DNA of 64,000 bases from Entoloma clypeatum (lineage: Eukaryota; Basidiomycota; Agaricomycetes; Agaricales; Entolomataceae), in contig OY751490.1 in assembly GCA_963565915.1 (NCBI GenBank), forward strand, positions 2,046,001-2,110,000. Reading direction: 5' to 3'. Below, piece after piece: positions 36,766 through 48,513 of this stretch. Position 1 is the first letter of the stretch. Each line of letters starts with the position of its first letter. Position numbers and translations under genes: made by a program. The notes under the pieces are model-generated. The model made no database searches. It worked only from the letters and a program-made list of their open reading frames with translations, and had not been told where the DNA came from.

Positions 36766-38292
36766 ATGAATACTTATGTCCAATCAAAATGGCATGTGAC
36801 GGTATATGCGCGTCGTGTTTGGCACCACATGTTCCAATCCAGCGACGCAATGCCTAGCCAGAACCTCTTGGATGAGGAGAAAACTTACATAAAAGCCTTG
36901 CTAGTGCGAAAATCAAGACTTCTGCGGGAGGTCAGCGAGATTGATCAGGAACTTTGCGCCGCGAACACGCGGTACGGGAGGCTACAGAACTTGAGGGCAC
37001 CTGTGTCTATGCTACCTGATGAGCTCCTCGCCAACATTTTCCAGTTATGCCAGGAAGACTGGCTTTATCAGATGCGCCCTTCGTTCGAGCTTGTAGCATC
37101 TCACGTCACATCTCATTGGAGGGGAGTCGCCCTCGCAACACCGTTGCTTTGGAACAGCATCTACATGGTCGTGGGGGGCCCCGGTATCAGTCTTCGACAT
37201 CAAGAGCGTGCGCTCCAGAGATTGTCTACCCACTTGATCCACTCGGCAGATTGCTATTTGAGAATTTATCTCGTTCTCCACACATCTAATGTCGTCCCTC
37301 GCTTCTTGGATGCCATGACCCCCCACGCTAAACGATGGCGCCATATCTCCATCTCCATTATGACTGGGCTCGAAGCTGAATTGTACACTTCCCTTCGCAG
37401 CATATCCGCTCCCGCCCTCGTGCATCTCTCACTGCGGATCGGAACCGTACAGGTACTAGACGCTCCACGGACTGAGTACCCTGCTGAATGTCCCGAAATC
37501 CTCACGGGCGGCGGCTCTCCCGCCCTTTCCTTTGTCCGTGTTGCCGGCATGGTCGTTGGCAGGATGGCGCCCCCGTACAGCTCAGTGTCGACGCTGCACA
37601 TCGACGCGTGGCCAAAGAACATCATGAGCCACGGTCAGTTCCAACGGATGTTCGACATGCTCCCTCGCCTCGTCAACCTCTCCCTGACAGGACTGAGTAT
37701 TCAGCTCCCGCGTGACCCGCTCGACATGTCGAGCCCGGCATCTATACCTTCCTTACGATCTCTGCGCATTCGCGGCAACGCGACGCCGTGTCACCGCTTA
37801 CTGACGCTCATGGCCCTTCCTCATCTCGAATCACTCTCTCTTCACAGCGTGGACACGTTCGATTCGGCGCCGATACCTACGCTGCGCTCGCTGATTATAG
37901 ACACATGCGCTTTCAGCGAGAGCGAGCTCGGGAACGTTGTTCGCGCCTTTCCGTCCGTAACGTCGCTCAGCATTGACAACTCCGTTCCTGCCATATATAC
38001 CACACTCGAGTCGGATGCGGGGCAGCTGTGGCCAGGGCTCGAAGAAGTGTACCAGCGCGACCTGCCTCCCTTGGATGTTGCGCCTTTTTGCCTTTTAATG
38101 CTCGGGCGCGTGCAGAACGATATGCCCCTGCAGCGCTTGTATTTGGATAGGCGGAGCAGGACCGTGCTGAGAGCCAAGGGAGATTATCTGGCTGTGTTAA
38201 CAGAATTGTTGGAAGTTGATAAGTGTGACCATTGGGATGGCTGGCCTGCGGGTCTGGGCTATGAGGATCCTGATGATTCATGGCAGTATTAA
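36766..38292 (+). CDS. F-box-like protein with leucine-rich C-terminal region
   Basis: Intronless frame of about 508 codons from ATG 36766; a later in-frame ATG (MPSQNLL, about 36849) could also be used. A coiled coil comes first (LLVRKSRLLREVSEIDQELC), typical of this agaricomycete family. The F-box core follows: PVSMLPDELLANIFQLC, then the conserved HVTSHWRGVALATPLLWNSI. The rest is a series of Leu-rich strands (LVHLSLRIG, LVNLSLTGLSI, LESLSLHSVD, LRSLIIDTC, VTSLSIDNS) that form the presumed substrate-binding part of an SCF-type ubiquitin ligase. This family is strongly expanded in mushrooms and individual members are mostly uncharacterised. Confidence 0.82.
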   Translation: MNTYVQSKWHVTVYARRVWHHMFQSSDAMPSQNLLDEEKTYIKALLVRKSRLLREVSEIDQELCAANTRYGRLQNLRAPVSMLPDELLANIFQLCQEDWLYQMRPSFELVASHVTSHWRGVALATPLLWNSIYMVVGGPGISLRHQERALQRLSTHLIHSADCYLRIYLVLHTSNVVPRFLDAMTPHAKRWRHISISIMTGLEAELYTSLRSISAPALVHLSLRIGTVQVLDAPRTEYPAECPEILTGGGSPALSFVRVAGMVVGRMAPPYSSVSTLHIDAWPKNIMSHGQFQRMFDMLPRLVNLSLTGLSIQLPRDPLDMSSPASIPSLRSLRIRGNATPCHRLLTLMALPHLESLSLHSVDTFDSAPIPTLRSLIIDTCAFSESELGNVVRAFPSVTSLSIDNSVPAIYTTLESDAGQLWPGLEEVYQRDLPPLDVAPFCLLMLGRVQNDMPLQRLYLDRRSRTVLRAKGDYLAVLTELLEVDKCDHWDGWPAGLGYEDPDDSWQY

Positions 38293-38994
38293 CGACTGGA
38301 TCGTAGTCACATGGCGATGGCCAACATGCTAACGTCTGTCCGTGATGTATCATGAGAGGGCTTGGGTGCCGTCATCAGAGCACTTGATGCGAGCACCTAC
38401 AGGCGCTGCGTTGGTGATTATCTGAGCGCCGACAGGATGAGCTCAATCATATTCGCAAAATTTACTACATCGTTATGGAAATAATAGAGTCGCTAAGGTA
38501 CAACCGTTGGGTCTGAAGCTCTGAAGCGCCGAATAGTCATTACGGGGGCACATCTGAGTAGGTGCGTTGGGTGAATAATTATGTTCCGGAGTGACGTGAG
38601 TGCCGGCGCCGCATCCCGCGAGGATTCAATTTCTGTGCATGAGTGTAATACCCCTACAGGTTCGTTGAAGTAAAAATAAAAACGTCTCGGGTACTAGTCA
38701 ACGGTGGGTAAAGGATCTTTGAAACCCGAGGGAGACATTGGCGCTTCTCGTTTACTCAACAAGATGGCGGCACAGTCAGCAATGATGGAGGAGGCGCAGA
38801 TGGTGTCACAGATGTGTCACGAACTGAATTCATGTTTGTCATTTAGGAGTTCCGAGCTTAATGTTGCTGTAGGAATTGCTCAGTCAGCCTGTTTCTATGA
38901 TTATTCACCTCTCCCTTTATACGACATAGTCCTCCACCGTACTGCCCAAGTGTCCTCACAGTTCACAACGTCTTTATCCGCCCCCACCTCTGCC
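38293..38994. other. Intergenic, upstream of DsbA-like gene
   Basis: About 700 bp between the F-box-like gene and the DsbA-like gene. A plus-strand frame from 38704 runs toward the next gene but has no domain. No repeats were recognised. Confidence 0.4.
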
Positions 38995-39957
38995 ATGACA
39001 AGACGAGTAGTCAAATTAACAGTCGTCAATGATTTCGTGCGTCCCCCCCACCGTCTCCTCCATTTTCAAGTTCCTTCTCACCTTGCCTAGGTCTGTCCCA
39101 ACTGTTGTATTGGCCAGCATGAACTTTTGACCGCGATCTCACACTGCACCGATACTCTCCGCCTCCCACTTGCCTTCGAACTTGAGCACATGCCATTTCG
39201 GCTGATCAGCACAGATTGTCTCTCCGATGACATTCCTTCAAGTGCCAAAGTTGATAAGGGCACTTTCTTCACTGTCCGCCTAGGCAAAGAAAAATTTGCT
39301 ACTGTCGAGAACTTTACAAGCGAGTGGGCAACCAAGAAGGGGATACCACTGTACCTATCTTTTGTTTGGCTACTTATGCTCGGCACTCATATGCATCCTT
39401 CCTCTCAGGTCCTTCCGAGGGCCGATGAGCCAGTCAACCCGCGCCCATCGATTGGCCCAAAAAGCCTATCAGGTTGGCGGCCAAAAGCTACAGCTACCTG
39501 TCCTGTGCAACATCTTCAAAGCAAATCTCCAAGACAGCAAAGATATTGGCGATGACAAGGTTTTAGCCGATATAGCGGTCAAGGTTGGCCTGATGAGCAA
39601 AGAAGAGGTGAGTCGCTCGAGGAGAATCACCCTGGCCCTCCTCACTTGCAAATTACTTTTCCCAGGCTTTGAATTTCCTAAAATCAGATGAGCTTGAGAA
39701 AGAAGTCAACGACCTGTGCGACAAAGCTCGCAAGTGCGGTATCACCGGTGTCCCAGTGACGATTATCGATGGGAGGTGGACGGTCAATGGTGGGATGTCA
39801 TCCGACGTGTTTGTTCAGGCAAGTTTTTATCCATTCCCTTCAGAAGGTGTTGACCCAAAATTTGCCTGTTCTTTTTCCATCTTAGATATTCAAAAAACTG
39901 GCAGAGTCACAAGATCATCCTCCTCCCCCAGCCAGTGTAAAGGATCTATGCACATGA
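38995..39957 (+). CDS. DsbA-family thioredoxin-like oxidoreductase (FrnE-like)
   Basis: Predicted thiol oxidoreductase or 2-hydroxychromene isomerase relative. Exon 1 (MTRRVVKLTVVNDF) splices to VCPNCCIGQHELL, giving a Cys-Pro-Asn-Cys active site in place of the usual CPWC. The helical insert follows (FATVENFTSEWATKKGI, AHRLAQKAYQVGGQKLQLPV, DIAVKVGLMSKEEALNFLKS), then the cis-Pro loop GITGVPVTIIDGRWTVNGG. It ends PPASVKDLCT, stop 39955-39957. The length (about 240 residues) is normal for the family. Four short introns. No signal peptide or membrane span, so it is probably cytosolic. Confidence 0.85.
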
Positions 39958-40461
39958 TATCTGCTTCATTGACTGTGTCTTCCCTCCCTTTTTCGTCGGG
40001 AGCCTGTCTGGTTCGGTCATATATTCCTTCGCAAGGAGGAGTGGCCTATTGTAAAGCACTCATGTCTTTTTAGCCCATACTGTTTCCGTCTTCAGCATCT
40101 ACATCCTCATTGCATTTCTTGTTGTATTTAAGCTTCGACATACAGGACGTGACGTTTCGTTCCCGTTCTGGATTGCGCTCGCCATGTAATATCTATTGAA
40201 CCCATCGGCCATAGTTGCATAAAATCTGAGCAGGGTGTTTATTATATATAGCGTATTCATAGGTGATTAATACAGCGGGAAACTCTGCAAGTGCATGATG
40301 GGTCTGCAACGACCCCTGTATTTCCTTCGGTAATGGCCCATTTCCACCAGATTGGATAACCTCATTCAGAGTAATGCAAAGGGCTCGAGGCATAGAAGGT
40401 GTGGCCTTGTCCGTGGCAGATTTCCAGCTACGGCAGGAGGTTGGACTCGGCGCTGCTTTTA
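39958..40461. other. Convergent intergenic region
   Basis: Shared 3' region of the DsbA-like gene (+) and MDM35 (-). No coding potential is seen. Confidence 0.4.
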
Positions 40462-40856
40462 TCATGACGAAGATGACGACGACGCAGAGCGCCCATGAGG
40501 AGGCACGCTTGGTGGTACCGTCAGTGGATTTTCATCGCGTGCTTGTTGAAGGAGGGCATCCAGTCCTTTGTCCTTTACCGCTTTCTATTTTGTGTTCCAA
40601 CACCTGAATTAGCGACACTCTGGCACGAGAAAAAGGAATACAACCCGACCTGTATACACTCCCGATATCTCTCCCAGATACCTCCACACTTCTCTTGGAA
40701 CTCTTTTGCTTTCTGCTGGGAGTAGGCTTGGCGCCGTTGCGGCGAGGCAGACGCGGCTGTGACGGCAGGTTCGAGGTAACCCTCAAACCAGGCGTTAAAG
40801 CAGGAGTCATATGAGTGTTTGAGAGGGGTGCATTCCGGTGAGAGACTTTCTGCCAT
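40462..40856 (-). CDS. mdm35: MDM35/TRIAP1 twin CX9C protein
   Basis: Predicted intermembrane-space protein that binds and stabilises the Ups/PRELI lipid-transfer proteins, which shuttle phosphatidic acid and phosphatidylserine between mitochondrial membranes. It starts MAESLSPECTPLKHSYDSCF at 40856. The two CX9C motifs are CTPLKHSYDSC and CGGIWERYREC, expected to form disulfides through the Mia40 pathway. Between them is FNAWFEGYLEP with an unusually Ala/Ser-rich insert (AVTAASASPQRR). One intron, after YRECIQ, leads to KAVKDKGLDALLQQARDENP, and the protein ends in a run of Ser. About 110 residues, a little longer than yeast Mdm35. Confidence 0.92.
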
Positions 40857-41035
40857 CGTCGTGGATGTCTCTAGTGCCTTCAGCAACGGAAAGATTTGCG
40901 GCCGGCACCACGCGGGTCCTCTTCTTCCGACGGTGCTTTTCTCGTAACACCGTCAGGGTCCCTGTTGACTTGCTCTCGGTTGCGCCACCCAGCAGAAAGC
41001 CTAAAGGCAGCGCTGAAGCTCATCATTGTCATTGA

Positions 41036-43563
41036 ATGACGTGAGATTGCTTCAACATGATGCACTGCAAGGCTTATCAATACCAGGCTATCCTCGCAGC
41101 TTAAAATCTACGTCTGCTTCTGCTCAATGGCCGCCCTCGATTTCCCTTATACCTATTCTCTCTGATCGAGAGAGCAACGTTGGTGATGACGAAACCTCCC
41201 CGCTTCTGAGGATTCCTGTTGCAGCTGGCCATGGAGCCCCAATTGAGACTGCCAGTGTGAACCACTGTTTTGTGATATCTCTTGGCTCGAGATTTTGCTA
41301 AACGATATCTCGTAGACTAGTCCTCTAGGAAGGGAAATTACTCTTCTATCTGCTATTATGCTCAACATTGGGCAGATGACTGGGTCATCTCACTTCAGCT
41401 GAGCGCGCGAGTTAACTGCTCATGTCGTGCATCATCAGCTCTGGGATATATGCTTCCCCCGGAGTAATCCTGAATTCTGTGGGTTCCGTTGGGCTGCTTC
41501 TCATATACTGGCTTGTGGCACCTCTCTTCGCGTATGGTTCGTTCTTACCCAAGGAAACGGTAGTCCGATACTTACACATGTCGTGAATACCAGCCGGCCT
41601 GTCTCTTTTCAGCGAGCTTGCCTCGATGTTCCCGCATAGGTCTGGAGCGGAAGTGGTCTATCTAGAGCAAGCATACCCAAAGCCTAAATTCCTTGTATCG
41701 ACTTCCTTTGCTGTTAACACGATACTAACATCGTTTGTGATGATTCAATCTGAATTCAGGGCAAAATTCTTATTCACCAGATACAGCGTTGCCAATGCTC
41801 TCGTATTTGCCCAGTACACCCTGACTGCTTTTGAAGTGCCAAACACGGCCTACAATCAGAAATGGTTGGCCGTCGCCGTCGTCTTTGTAACAGTTGGAGG
41901 TAAGGTATTAATATGCTTAGCTAACAATTAATATGCTGATAGTATATTGGCAGTCGTCGCTCTATCTACAAAGTGGTCTCTCCGCGCCGTCAACATATTA
42001 TCTGTGGTGAAGCTCGTCTCCTTGGTTTTGTAAACGATGCCCTTTAAGCTTGTCACTTGATTCCTGTGACTCATTACATGAACAGCATGGTTGCCACCGG
42101 CATTGCAGTTCTTTGCGGATTTACGCACGTCAAAGACCCCTCAGCAAATTTTATCAACCTCTTCGACGGCACTGTTCTTAACCCGAACTCCCTTGCGACC
42201 GCCTTTGTAGGCGTTCATTTCTCTTCCACTGCCAGTTTCTCATTATCTTCAGGTCAAGGCAAATCACGCCTTCATTGGTTGGAGTAATGCCTTCAACGTG
42301 CTCGCTGAAGTTGATGGTCCCGACCCTGTGCGCACTGTGCGGAATCAAGTATAATCTCGCTATCTGTCTTAGCATTCCTGTTCTTCTTCATAAATATTGC
42401 TTATGTTGCGGTGATTCCTCGAGACGAGATAAGGAACTCGGGCCACTTTGTCGCGGCACTTTTGTTCCGTGGCGTTTGCGGTGATGCGATTGGGATTAAA
42501 GTTTTGCCACTACTTGTAGCTTGCAGTTGCTTTGGAAATATCGTGAGTGATTCTGTTTAACAGATCGAGGTGAAAATATAACCCATCAACACGTTCCGCC
42601 CAGATTGCAGTGGTAAGTAAGACTGTTGTATTTGGACTCACCTTTTCAATTTCCATACCCTGGGATTTCAGACAGTCGGCCAGGTAGCCTCTCCTCACAT
42701 TTTCCTATTCTGGGACGTCTGTAACTTCACAAATGCCAGGCTCGCATAATATGAGAGCTCGCAAGACAGGGCCTCCTTCCATTCCCAAAGTTTTTTCTCC
42801 TCAACTAAGCCATTCGGAACACCTCTTGCGCTAGTTGCCCTGAAAGGGTTTCTGACCTATGTAGTTGTTTTGGCAGTACCTGCTAAGGATGCCTATAACT
42901 TTCTTCTGGATTTGGTTGGGGTATCCACGACTCGTAAAATCACACGTACTTTTTCCGCATATCCTCTCTTGACCGCCCACAGGTCTTTCAAATCGCACTG
43001 GGTTCGGGCGTGTGGGTCTTGCGCACAAGACGTGCTCTTGCTGGTTTGCCGACAAGTGCCCTCGAGGCAAATAACGGACTTGTTGTCGCGTATCTCATAA
43101 TCTGCGTATTCTTGCTCGTAATGCCTTGGTACGTTTGCGCCATCATTGCCTTGTCTGGACTGGTGCCATCCATGAGTACTTTGACCAGGGTACCACCTGA
43201 ACCCGGCCACGGTGATGTTTCATTCTGGCATGCGACGTAAGTCGTCCACATGTTCATCATCCATCTCAAACCACCTTGAATGTTTGTCCTTGGATAGTTA
43301 TTGTATCGCAGGCCTGGCCGTCCTTCTGGTAAATCGGATGAGCTCTTGGTGCAATTTGGTTAACGAAGTCTTCCGTTCAGTGTTGCGGCTTGTACTATTG
43401 GGTCTGGATCGTCTTGCTTCCACATATGGGCGGATACGAAGTTGTGGAGAAGATACAGGAGTCGGAGGATGGCGCTCGAAACAAGGCGGCTAGTTCGCCA
43501 GTACAAGGTCAACCCTTATGGAGGCGAGTGAAGATTACTTGGAGCATTCGTCCTTGTAGATGA
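41036..43563 (+). CDS. Amino-acid permease, APC superfamily (LAT/MUP1-like)
   Basis: Predicted plasma-membrane amino-acid transporter with about 12 membrane spans. A 5-base first exon (ATG AC at 41036-41040) splices at 41041-41099 to LKSTSASAQ and a polar N-terminus (DRESNVGDDETSPLL). Core motifs: AIMLNIGQMTGSGIYASPGV (TM1 substrate loop GSGI), LNSVGSVGLLLIYWLVAP, ELASMFPHRSGAEVVYLEQA, ALVFAQYTL, TKWSLRAVNILSVVKL, AFIGWSNAFNVLAEV, IAYVAVIPRDEI and EIRNSGHFVAALLF. It ends with a cytoplasmic tail MGGYEVVEKIQESEDGARN, stop 43561-43563. A dozen or more short introns. Homology points to neutral amino acids or methionine, but the exact substrate cannot be read from sequence. Confidence 0.87.
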
Positions 43564-43706
43564 CAACGGGGAATCAACCAGAACAGAACTTACGTTGCAT
43601 TACATTGAGTAGGGATCGGAATAAATACTGTTTTATTTAGAGAACTAGATAGAGTGTATAACAACAACTCCAGAGTTCTTGCCTATAGTCAACACTGTAA
43701 GAACCT

Positions 43707-45452
43707 TTAAACATCTCCATCTACTGGCAAATTGGTCACGGCTTGTCGCACGGCTTCCCAGCGTGCGAGTTCGCTCTTCAAACGTTCTACCCTCATTTCG
43801 TTGACAGGGTGGGTAGAACCCATTATCCGTCGTACGAGGGTCTCAGAGACATGCCTCGTAGCAGGAGTACCGTCAATGTCGGGTCGCGCGCGTTCAGTTA
43901 GGGTGGAGGACCGAACTTCCCAGAATTTGACTGCCTCTCGCGCGTCGAACCCTGCGTGAGCCAAGAGCCTATAGGGAATGATGAGGTCATGTACGAAAAA
44001 CGGACGTTGGCGGGCGAACCTTGCAGAAACGACATCTGCCTCAATCTCTTGAGTCACACTTGTACAGTGCTCCCCCATTCTGGATAGCTCTAGCGAGCCT
44101 ACCTTCCCCAGCTGGGCGAGTGCATCGTTAACGAAGGGACCAAATAGCATAGTGATAGGGAATAGGACGACCCTGACGATGTCGGCAATTATCGAGATAG
44201 TTCCAGGAATGATGACGGTGCTCGAGGACAATGATTCAAGGTGATGAGCAAGTACGAGATGTGATAGCTCATGGGCCAACAAAATAGCGAGTTCTGATGT
44301 CTGCTCTGGTGTTGGCATGTAACGCAGCGGGGATGACTTATACCCAGAGAAAAAACCTCCAAAAAGCCGGGACATCCACGATTGATCTTCAATCGAGCCA
44401 GCCGTCGGCACGACCATGGATGTTCTTGCCAGAACGTCGTCCAAAAAGCCCGAGTATACAACAATACCACCGGCACCATCGGGGCCAAAACCGTACGAGA
44501 ACGCATTGGATGCGTCAGGTTTGTCTACGACTAGAAGGGAATATGGTGGTCCCTGTATTGAGTGGGGTGTTATGACGGGCAGCAAAGGCTTCGTTCGGTC
44601 GCCGAGACAATCGCAAAACCGACGAAGGTATTCTGATGCGCGAGGGCGAGGGCGCAATGGAAATTCGGCGGGTGGAGGCATGGGGGGATCGTCCTGACTC
44701 TCCGATAGCCATTGTGGATGAAGTTTGGGCTCATTAGTCAAGACAGGGATTGTTGCTTCCAACCTCCGCAACGTTTCGTTGACCCATTGATACCTCCAAT
44801 CTGTTGGTGAGATGAGCTTGGGTGGCCCATCGTCGCCCAAGATCTCCCCAACTGCATTATACCAGCCTTGTCCCGCCAATTGGTTTGCAATTTCCTCCTC
44901 CTCTTCCGGTGAAAGGACGATTATTCGCCATCTGCAGCAGTAGAATTAGAACCAAGGTTTATATCACGAACCAATTTGACGAACCGCCCAGTTAACGGCG
45001 TCTGTTCGAGACTTCCAATAATCGTCGCCCAAAATAATGATAGCGGGATGAAGAGCAAACCATACAGAATGAAGCTGCGGTATCTAATCTGTTTCAAGGC
45101 TTTGGCTTTGGCTTCCTCGGATGCAGGAACACCGTGAAGGGCGGCATGTTTGATTGTGCGACAGGACTTGAAGTTTTTGAGGACGATGAATGGCATGAAC
45201 GTCATCGCAATTCGGCCTGCCATCCTGGCAAACTCCAAGGATGTCGACGCCTGGCTATATACATTGAGGGAAAGTGGTAGAAGTGACACCACGGCCTACC
45301 TTTAGTATGGAAGCAAATATTGGGATGAGAGGTACCCCCTGTCGCGATGTAGCATGGAAGGCATTACATGACGGGCGAAGAATGGATTGTGGATTAGAAG
45401 GGTATATTCGAGCGTATATTGGCAATCTTCTGCGGGTCAGTTGGCGCAGCAT
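43707..45452 (-). CDS. oma1: OMA1-like mitochondrial M48 metallopeptidase
   Basis: Predicted stress-activated zinc protease of the mitochondrial inner membrane. It starts MLRQLTRRRLPIYARIYPSN at 45452, an Arg-rich presequence. A membrane segment follows (FILYGLLFIPLSLFWATI), then after an intron TPLTGRWRIIVLSPEEEEEI. The catalytic part has DASNAFSYGFG and the HExxH motif in LLAHELSHLVLAHH, with the third ligand region EIEADVVSARFA. A hydrophobic stretch lies between (IIADIVRVVLFPITMLFG). It ends TNLPVDGDV, stop at 43707. The introns after ASILK and TPLTGR restore the frame. OMA1 cleaves the fusion GTPase Mgm1/OPA1 and DELE1 in other organisms; substrates here are unknown. Confidence 0.9.
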
Positions 45453-45589
45453 TGTACATTGTCCGAGATATTCGAGAGAGAAACTCGTCGAGGGCTCCGC
45501 ACATGTCGGAACCTCACACGTGCACAACAAGGTAACCAGTGAATGCATAGTTTTGTACAGTTGTATGTAGTTCGTTAATGGGTATTCTT

Positions 45590-47021
45590 TCAAGATATGA
45601 ATGTAGCTTCGTTGAATACAGTTCCTTCAACTTCCAAACCCTTCGACAGCCCTGCCACCACAGATTCAGGACCTGTGATCGACAGGGTCGCGGAATTCAT
45701 CCACTAGGAAAATTCAAAGTTCTTGAGCAAGTGCGTGAGAGGGCCAACGAAATTGACAAACCTGATAGATATAAGGCTTCGTGCCCGCAACATAGCTCAC
45801 CGCCATTTTCACCACATAAGGAATCTCTGCCAGAACATCAACCTTTTCGATGAGTCCCTTGGGCTCGTTATCGTCTCCGACGTCGACTTGGAGCTTCGCT
45901 TTGACAGGCCCTGGGACACCCGTGATCAGCGACTGTCCTTGCCACTCAAAGAGAAGGGCCGTGGGCTGATTGTAGCCGGTGAAGGGGTCATGTACAGGGT
46001 TCAAATGAGTTGTCCTTGAGATTATTGCCCCGTCGAGGGGTTGCTCGGCAGGCCATCTAGTCTGAGCAGTGACAGCTACGAGCTTTCCGCCCACCACTAG
46101 CGATCCGACGTTAACCCATACGCCGCCAGATCCGGCACCCTTCCTTCCATGGGTATCACAGGTCTTGAACTCCATCTGCACCGCAGATACTCCGCCATGT
46201 TGTTCGCTCTGGAAGTTGGCAAAATTCCACGAGGCAGCGATGAGATTCGGCCGCATCCCCTGAATGGCATGGACAAACATTCCTGGGCCCCGGAACTCTG
46301 AAAACTTGCCCTTGTGGATAAAGTGACCAGTCGCGATGGCGTGGGGCCAGAATCGATGGATAACATATCCCTCAGCCTTTGCGGGATCGGGTCCAAAATA
46401 TGTATATCCTCCCTTGGGACCTTTTCCGATCTTGTACCCAGGCACCGAGGCTGGACGAGGTACAACAAGCGATAGCTGTAGATCAACGCCAAGGTTGGCA
46501 AGGATGCTGTATGACTCCGGGTGAGCAGAACCTGGGGTCTGTCTGTAGGTGATCGAAAACTCGTCGGCCTTGCAGGATCGCTTGTCAAGACCTGGGGGTG
46601 GGGTTACGAAGTTGTTGACATTGACAGATTTCCAAATCGTCTCTTTGGTCTTAGGATTGTGGAACTTGAAGACAAATTGGATAGTGGGATACCAGAGACT
46701 GGATCGTTCATGGAGGCTGAATTTCCGATCGATGTGAACGTAACATGCTCACCCAACCGCGGAATGAATTACTTGACACATAATAAGTGAGCCGTCGTCG
46801 GTAGAGACATAGACTGTCTGTGTTTCGGTGGTGAATCCCCCTCCACACAACCATTCGGTGTCCTTAGCCTCCAGTTCACCAAGTAACTGGTCTTCCTTGA
46901 ATGCCGACGAGACTGGGTGAAGATTAGGAGCAGCCGGGTCCACAGGAGCAGACGTCCTGACGCAGTATCAGAATGCGCCTTGCTTGAGACGAGGAACTCA
47001 CGAAAAGATCGAGGAGAACAT
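45590..47021 (-). CDS. svf1: SVF1-like survival factor
   Basis: Predicted lipocalin-like protein needed for survival under oxidative stress; Svf1 in yeast carries ceramide between ER and Golgi. It starts MFSSIFSTSAPVDPAAPNLH at 47021, across an intron. Next are AFKEDQLLGELEAKDTEWLC, TETQTVYVSTDDGSLIMCQV, FKFHNPKTKETIWKSVNVNN, and the C-terminal Svf1-like domain (GYKIGKGPKGGYTYFGPD, FRGPGMFVHAIQGMRPN, AASWNFANFQSEQHGGVSAV, NPVHDPFTGYNQPTALLFEW). A last intron leads to WMNSATLSITGPESVVAGLS, VEGTVFNEATFIS and the stop at 45590. The N-terminal amphipathic helix fits reversible membrane binding. The gene sits 137 bp upstream of OMA1 on the same strand. Confidence 0.92.
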
Positions 47022-47175
47022 GATGGTAAGAAGCAGCTTATGTACAGGATTTCATTTGCCATAAACTAGAGACTCGTGAAACAACCGGACAGGCGCTTCA
47101 CTACATCATTATAATATGAAGCCAGTGATACTTCTGAGGTCGATGGCTCCCGCCGGTATACGACTGTAACAAATG

Positions 47176-48464
47176 TCATTCATTCTCAAATTCAGTGAAA
47201 TCATTGCGAGGTCTTTTTCGACTTGGCGGCTCCACACTAGTATTATCATTTGATGTCTGAGAAAGAGTTGAAGTACTGGGGATACTCATCCAACCATTAT
47301 CTGCACATCGAGGAGGGTCTGAGGTATGGTGCTGAGAAACGTGAAAAGAATGTTTGTTCTGCCGACGGGCATTGGGATCCTACGTGTCATCAGCTCTCGA
47401 AGAGGATGGATCGGCAAAAGCAGCTTACAGAGGACGGATCAATGCCATCTACATTGCAAGCCCACGAGAAGTCCTCCTGCTCATCGGAATCGGTAGGGGT
47501 GGGTCCTTCGCCGACGTCGGAATTATCCCCAAGCAACACGGAGCCAATTTTTTCAAACCTCATTGTTCCATTTTCCAGACACTGAAAAATATGTTTGTTC
47601 TGGTTGGCTTTCAGAGAAGAAGGATTCTGGGCTGGGATACCAGGTGGCCAACCAACAAGTCGGACACCATAGACATCGAGTCTCTCTGGGTTCGTCCACT
47701 TCATTTCAGCATTACGGACCCCACTTGCTGTTCTGGATGAAAAGGAAAGTAGGCTAGGGTCTGAGCGGCAGACGAAAAACAGATCCAAACCTCAGCGCTT
47801 TCCGCACATGGTCATAGAGGTCGCTCTTCAAAGACTTTGCAGGGGCAATGGAAGGTGCGCGGCTTGGTAATGACCCTTGAACATTATCGGATGCAGAGAC
47901 TGAAGGCTGGATATCTCGGAGGCATAACGATTTGAAAGCTCTTGCGCCAGCATCCCCGCCGCCCCTCAGACCACGCCAGAACTCTCTGCCTTTGATGGTG
48001 CCTCCGAGAAAACCTGAATCAGAGGGGTTGTTGGGATCCACGGCCAGCACAAATGATTGAACACCTGTGAGCTCGCGCAAAGACTCCAGGATTCGGGAGG
48101 CGTCGTACAGGATGGAAAGTACTGCAGCAAAGCTCATGGTGAGGTAACTAGAGGACTCTCACATGTCGAGGATCCGGACCTTTTGCAGGAGTGTCCTGCT
48201 TGGCGTGTTCTCCATCGCTCAAAGAAGGGTTGAAGAGATATTTGGAATGCCATTCGGCGACATACTGTCGAGTCTGTTAGTAGAGAACGGTGTCAGTCGT
48301 ATCCCCCTCTGACGTGGCACGATTGGATACACCTCTTGAAAAGGACGATGTTCACGTTCCGAGAAGGCCTTGATATCTGCGAGACATTTATCCATGAACG
48401 TCTCTAGCCTCTCGAGAAACAGGCCATCTGGCGATCCAGGAGCTCTCGTGCTGAACTCGAGCAT
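47176..48464 (-). CDS. Conserved-looking protein of unknown function
   Basis: It starts MLEFSTRAPGSPDGLFLERL at 48464, then MDKCLADIKAFSEREHRPFQ, and after an intron YVAEWHSKYLFNPSLSDGE. The middle reads SRILESLRELTGVQSFVLAV, SGFLGGTIKGREFWRGLRGG, NAEMKWTNPERLDVYGVRLV and GWPPGIPAQNPSSLKANQNK. A strong GTAAGC donor near 47425 and a TTTCTCAG acceptor near 47325 lead to a last exon ending SRKRPRNDFTEFENE, stop 47176-47178; without that intron the frame stops at 47390. SRKRPR could be a nuclear signal. I recognise no named domain. It diverges from the ACL4 gene with only 49 bp between start codons. Confidence 0.6.
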
Positions 48465-48513
48465 TTGGAAAAAATAACCACAACACGTGACTACAAAGAC
48501 CTTGGAACACTAC

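Noticed and set aside
37045..38353. Several long minus-strand frames opposite the F-box-like gene
   Set aside because: They are antisense shadows of an intronless GC-rich gene and show no domain.
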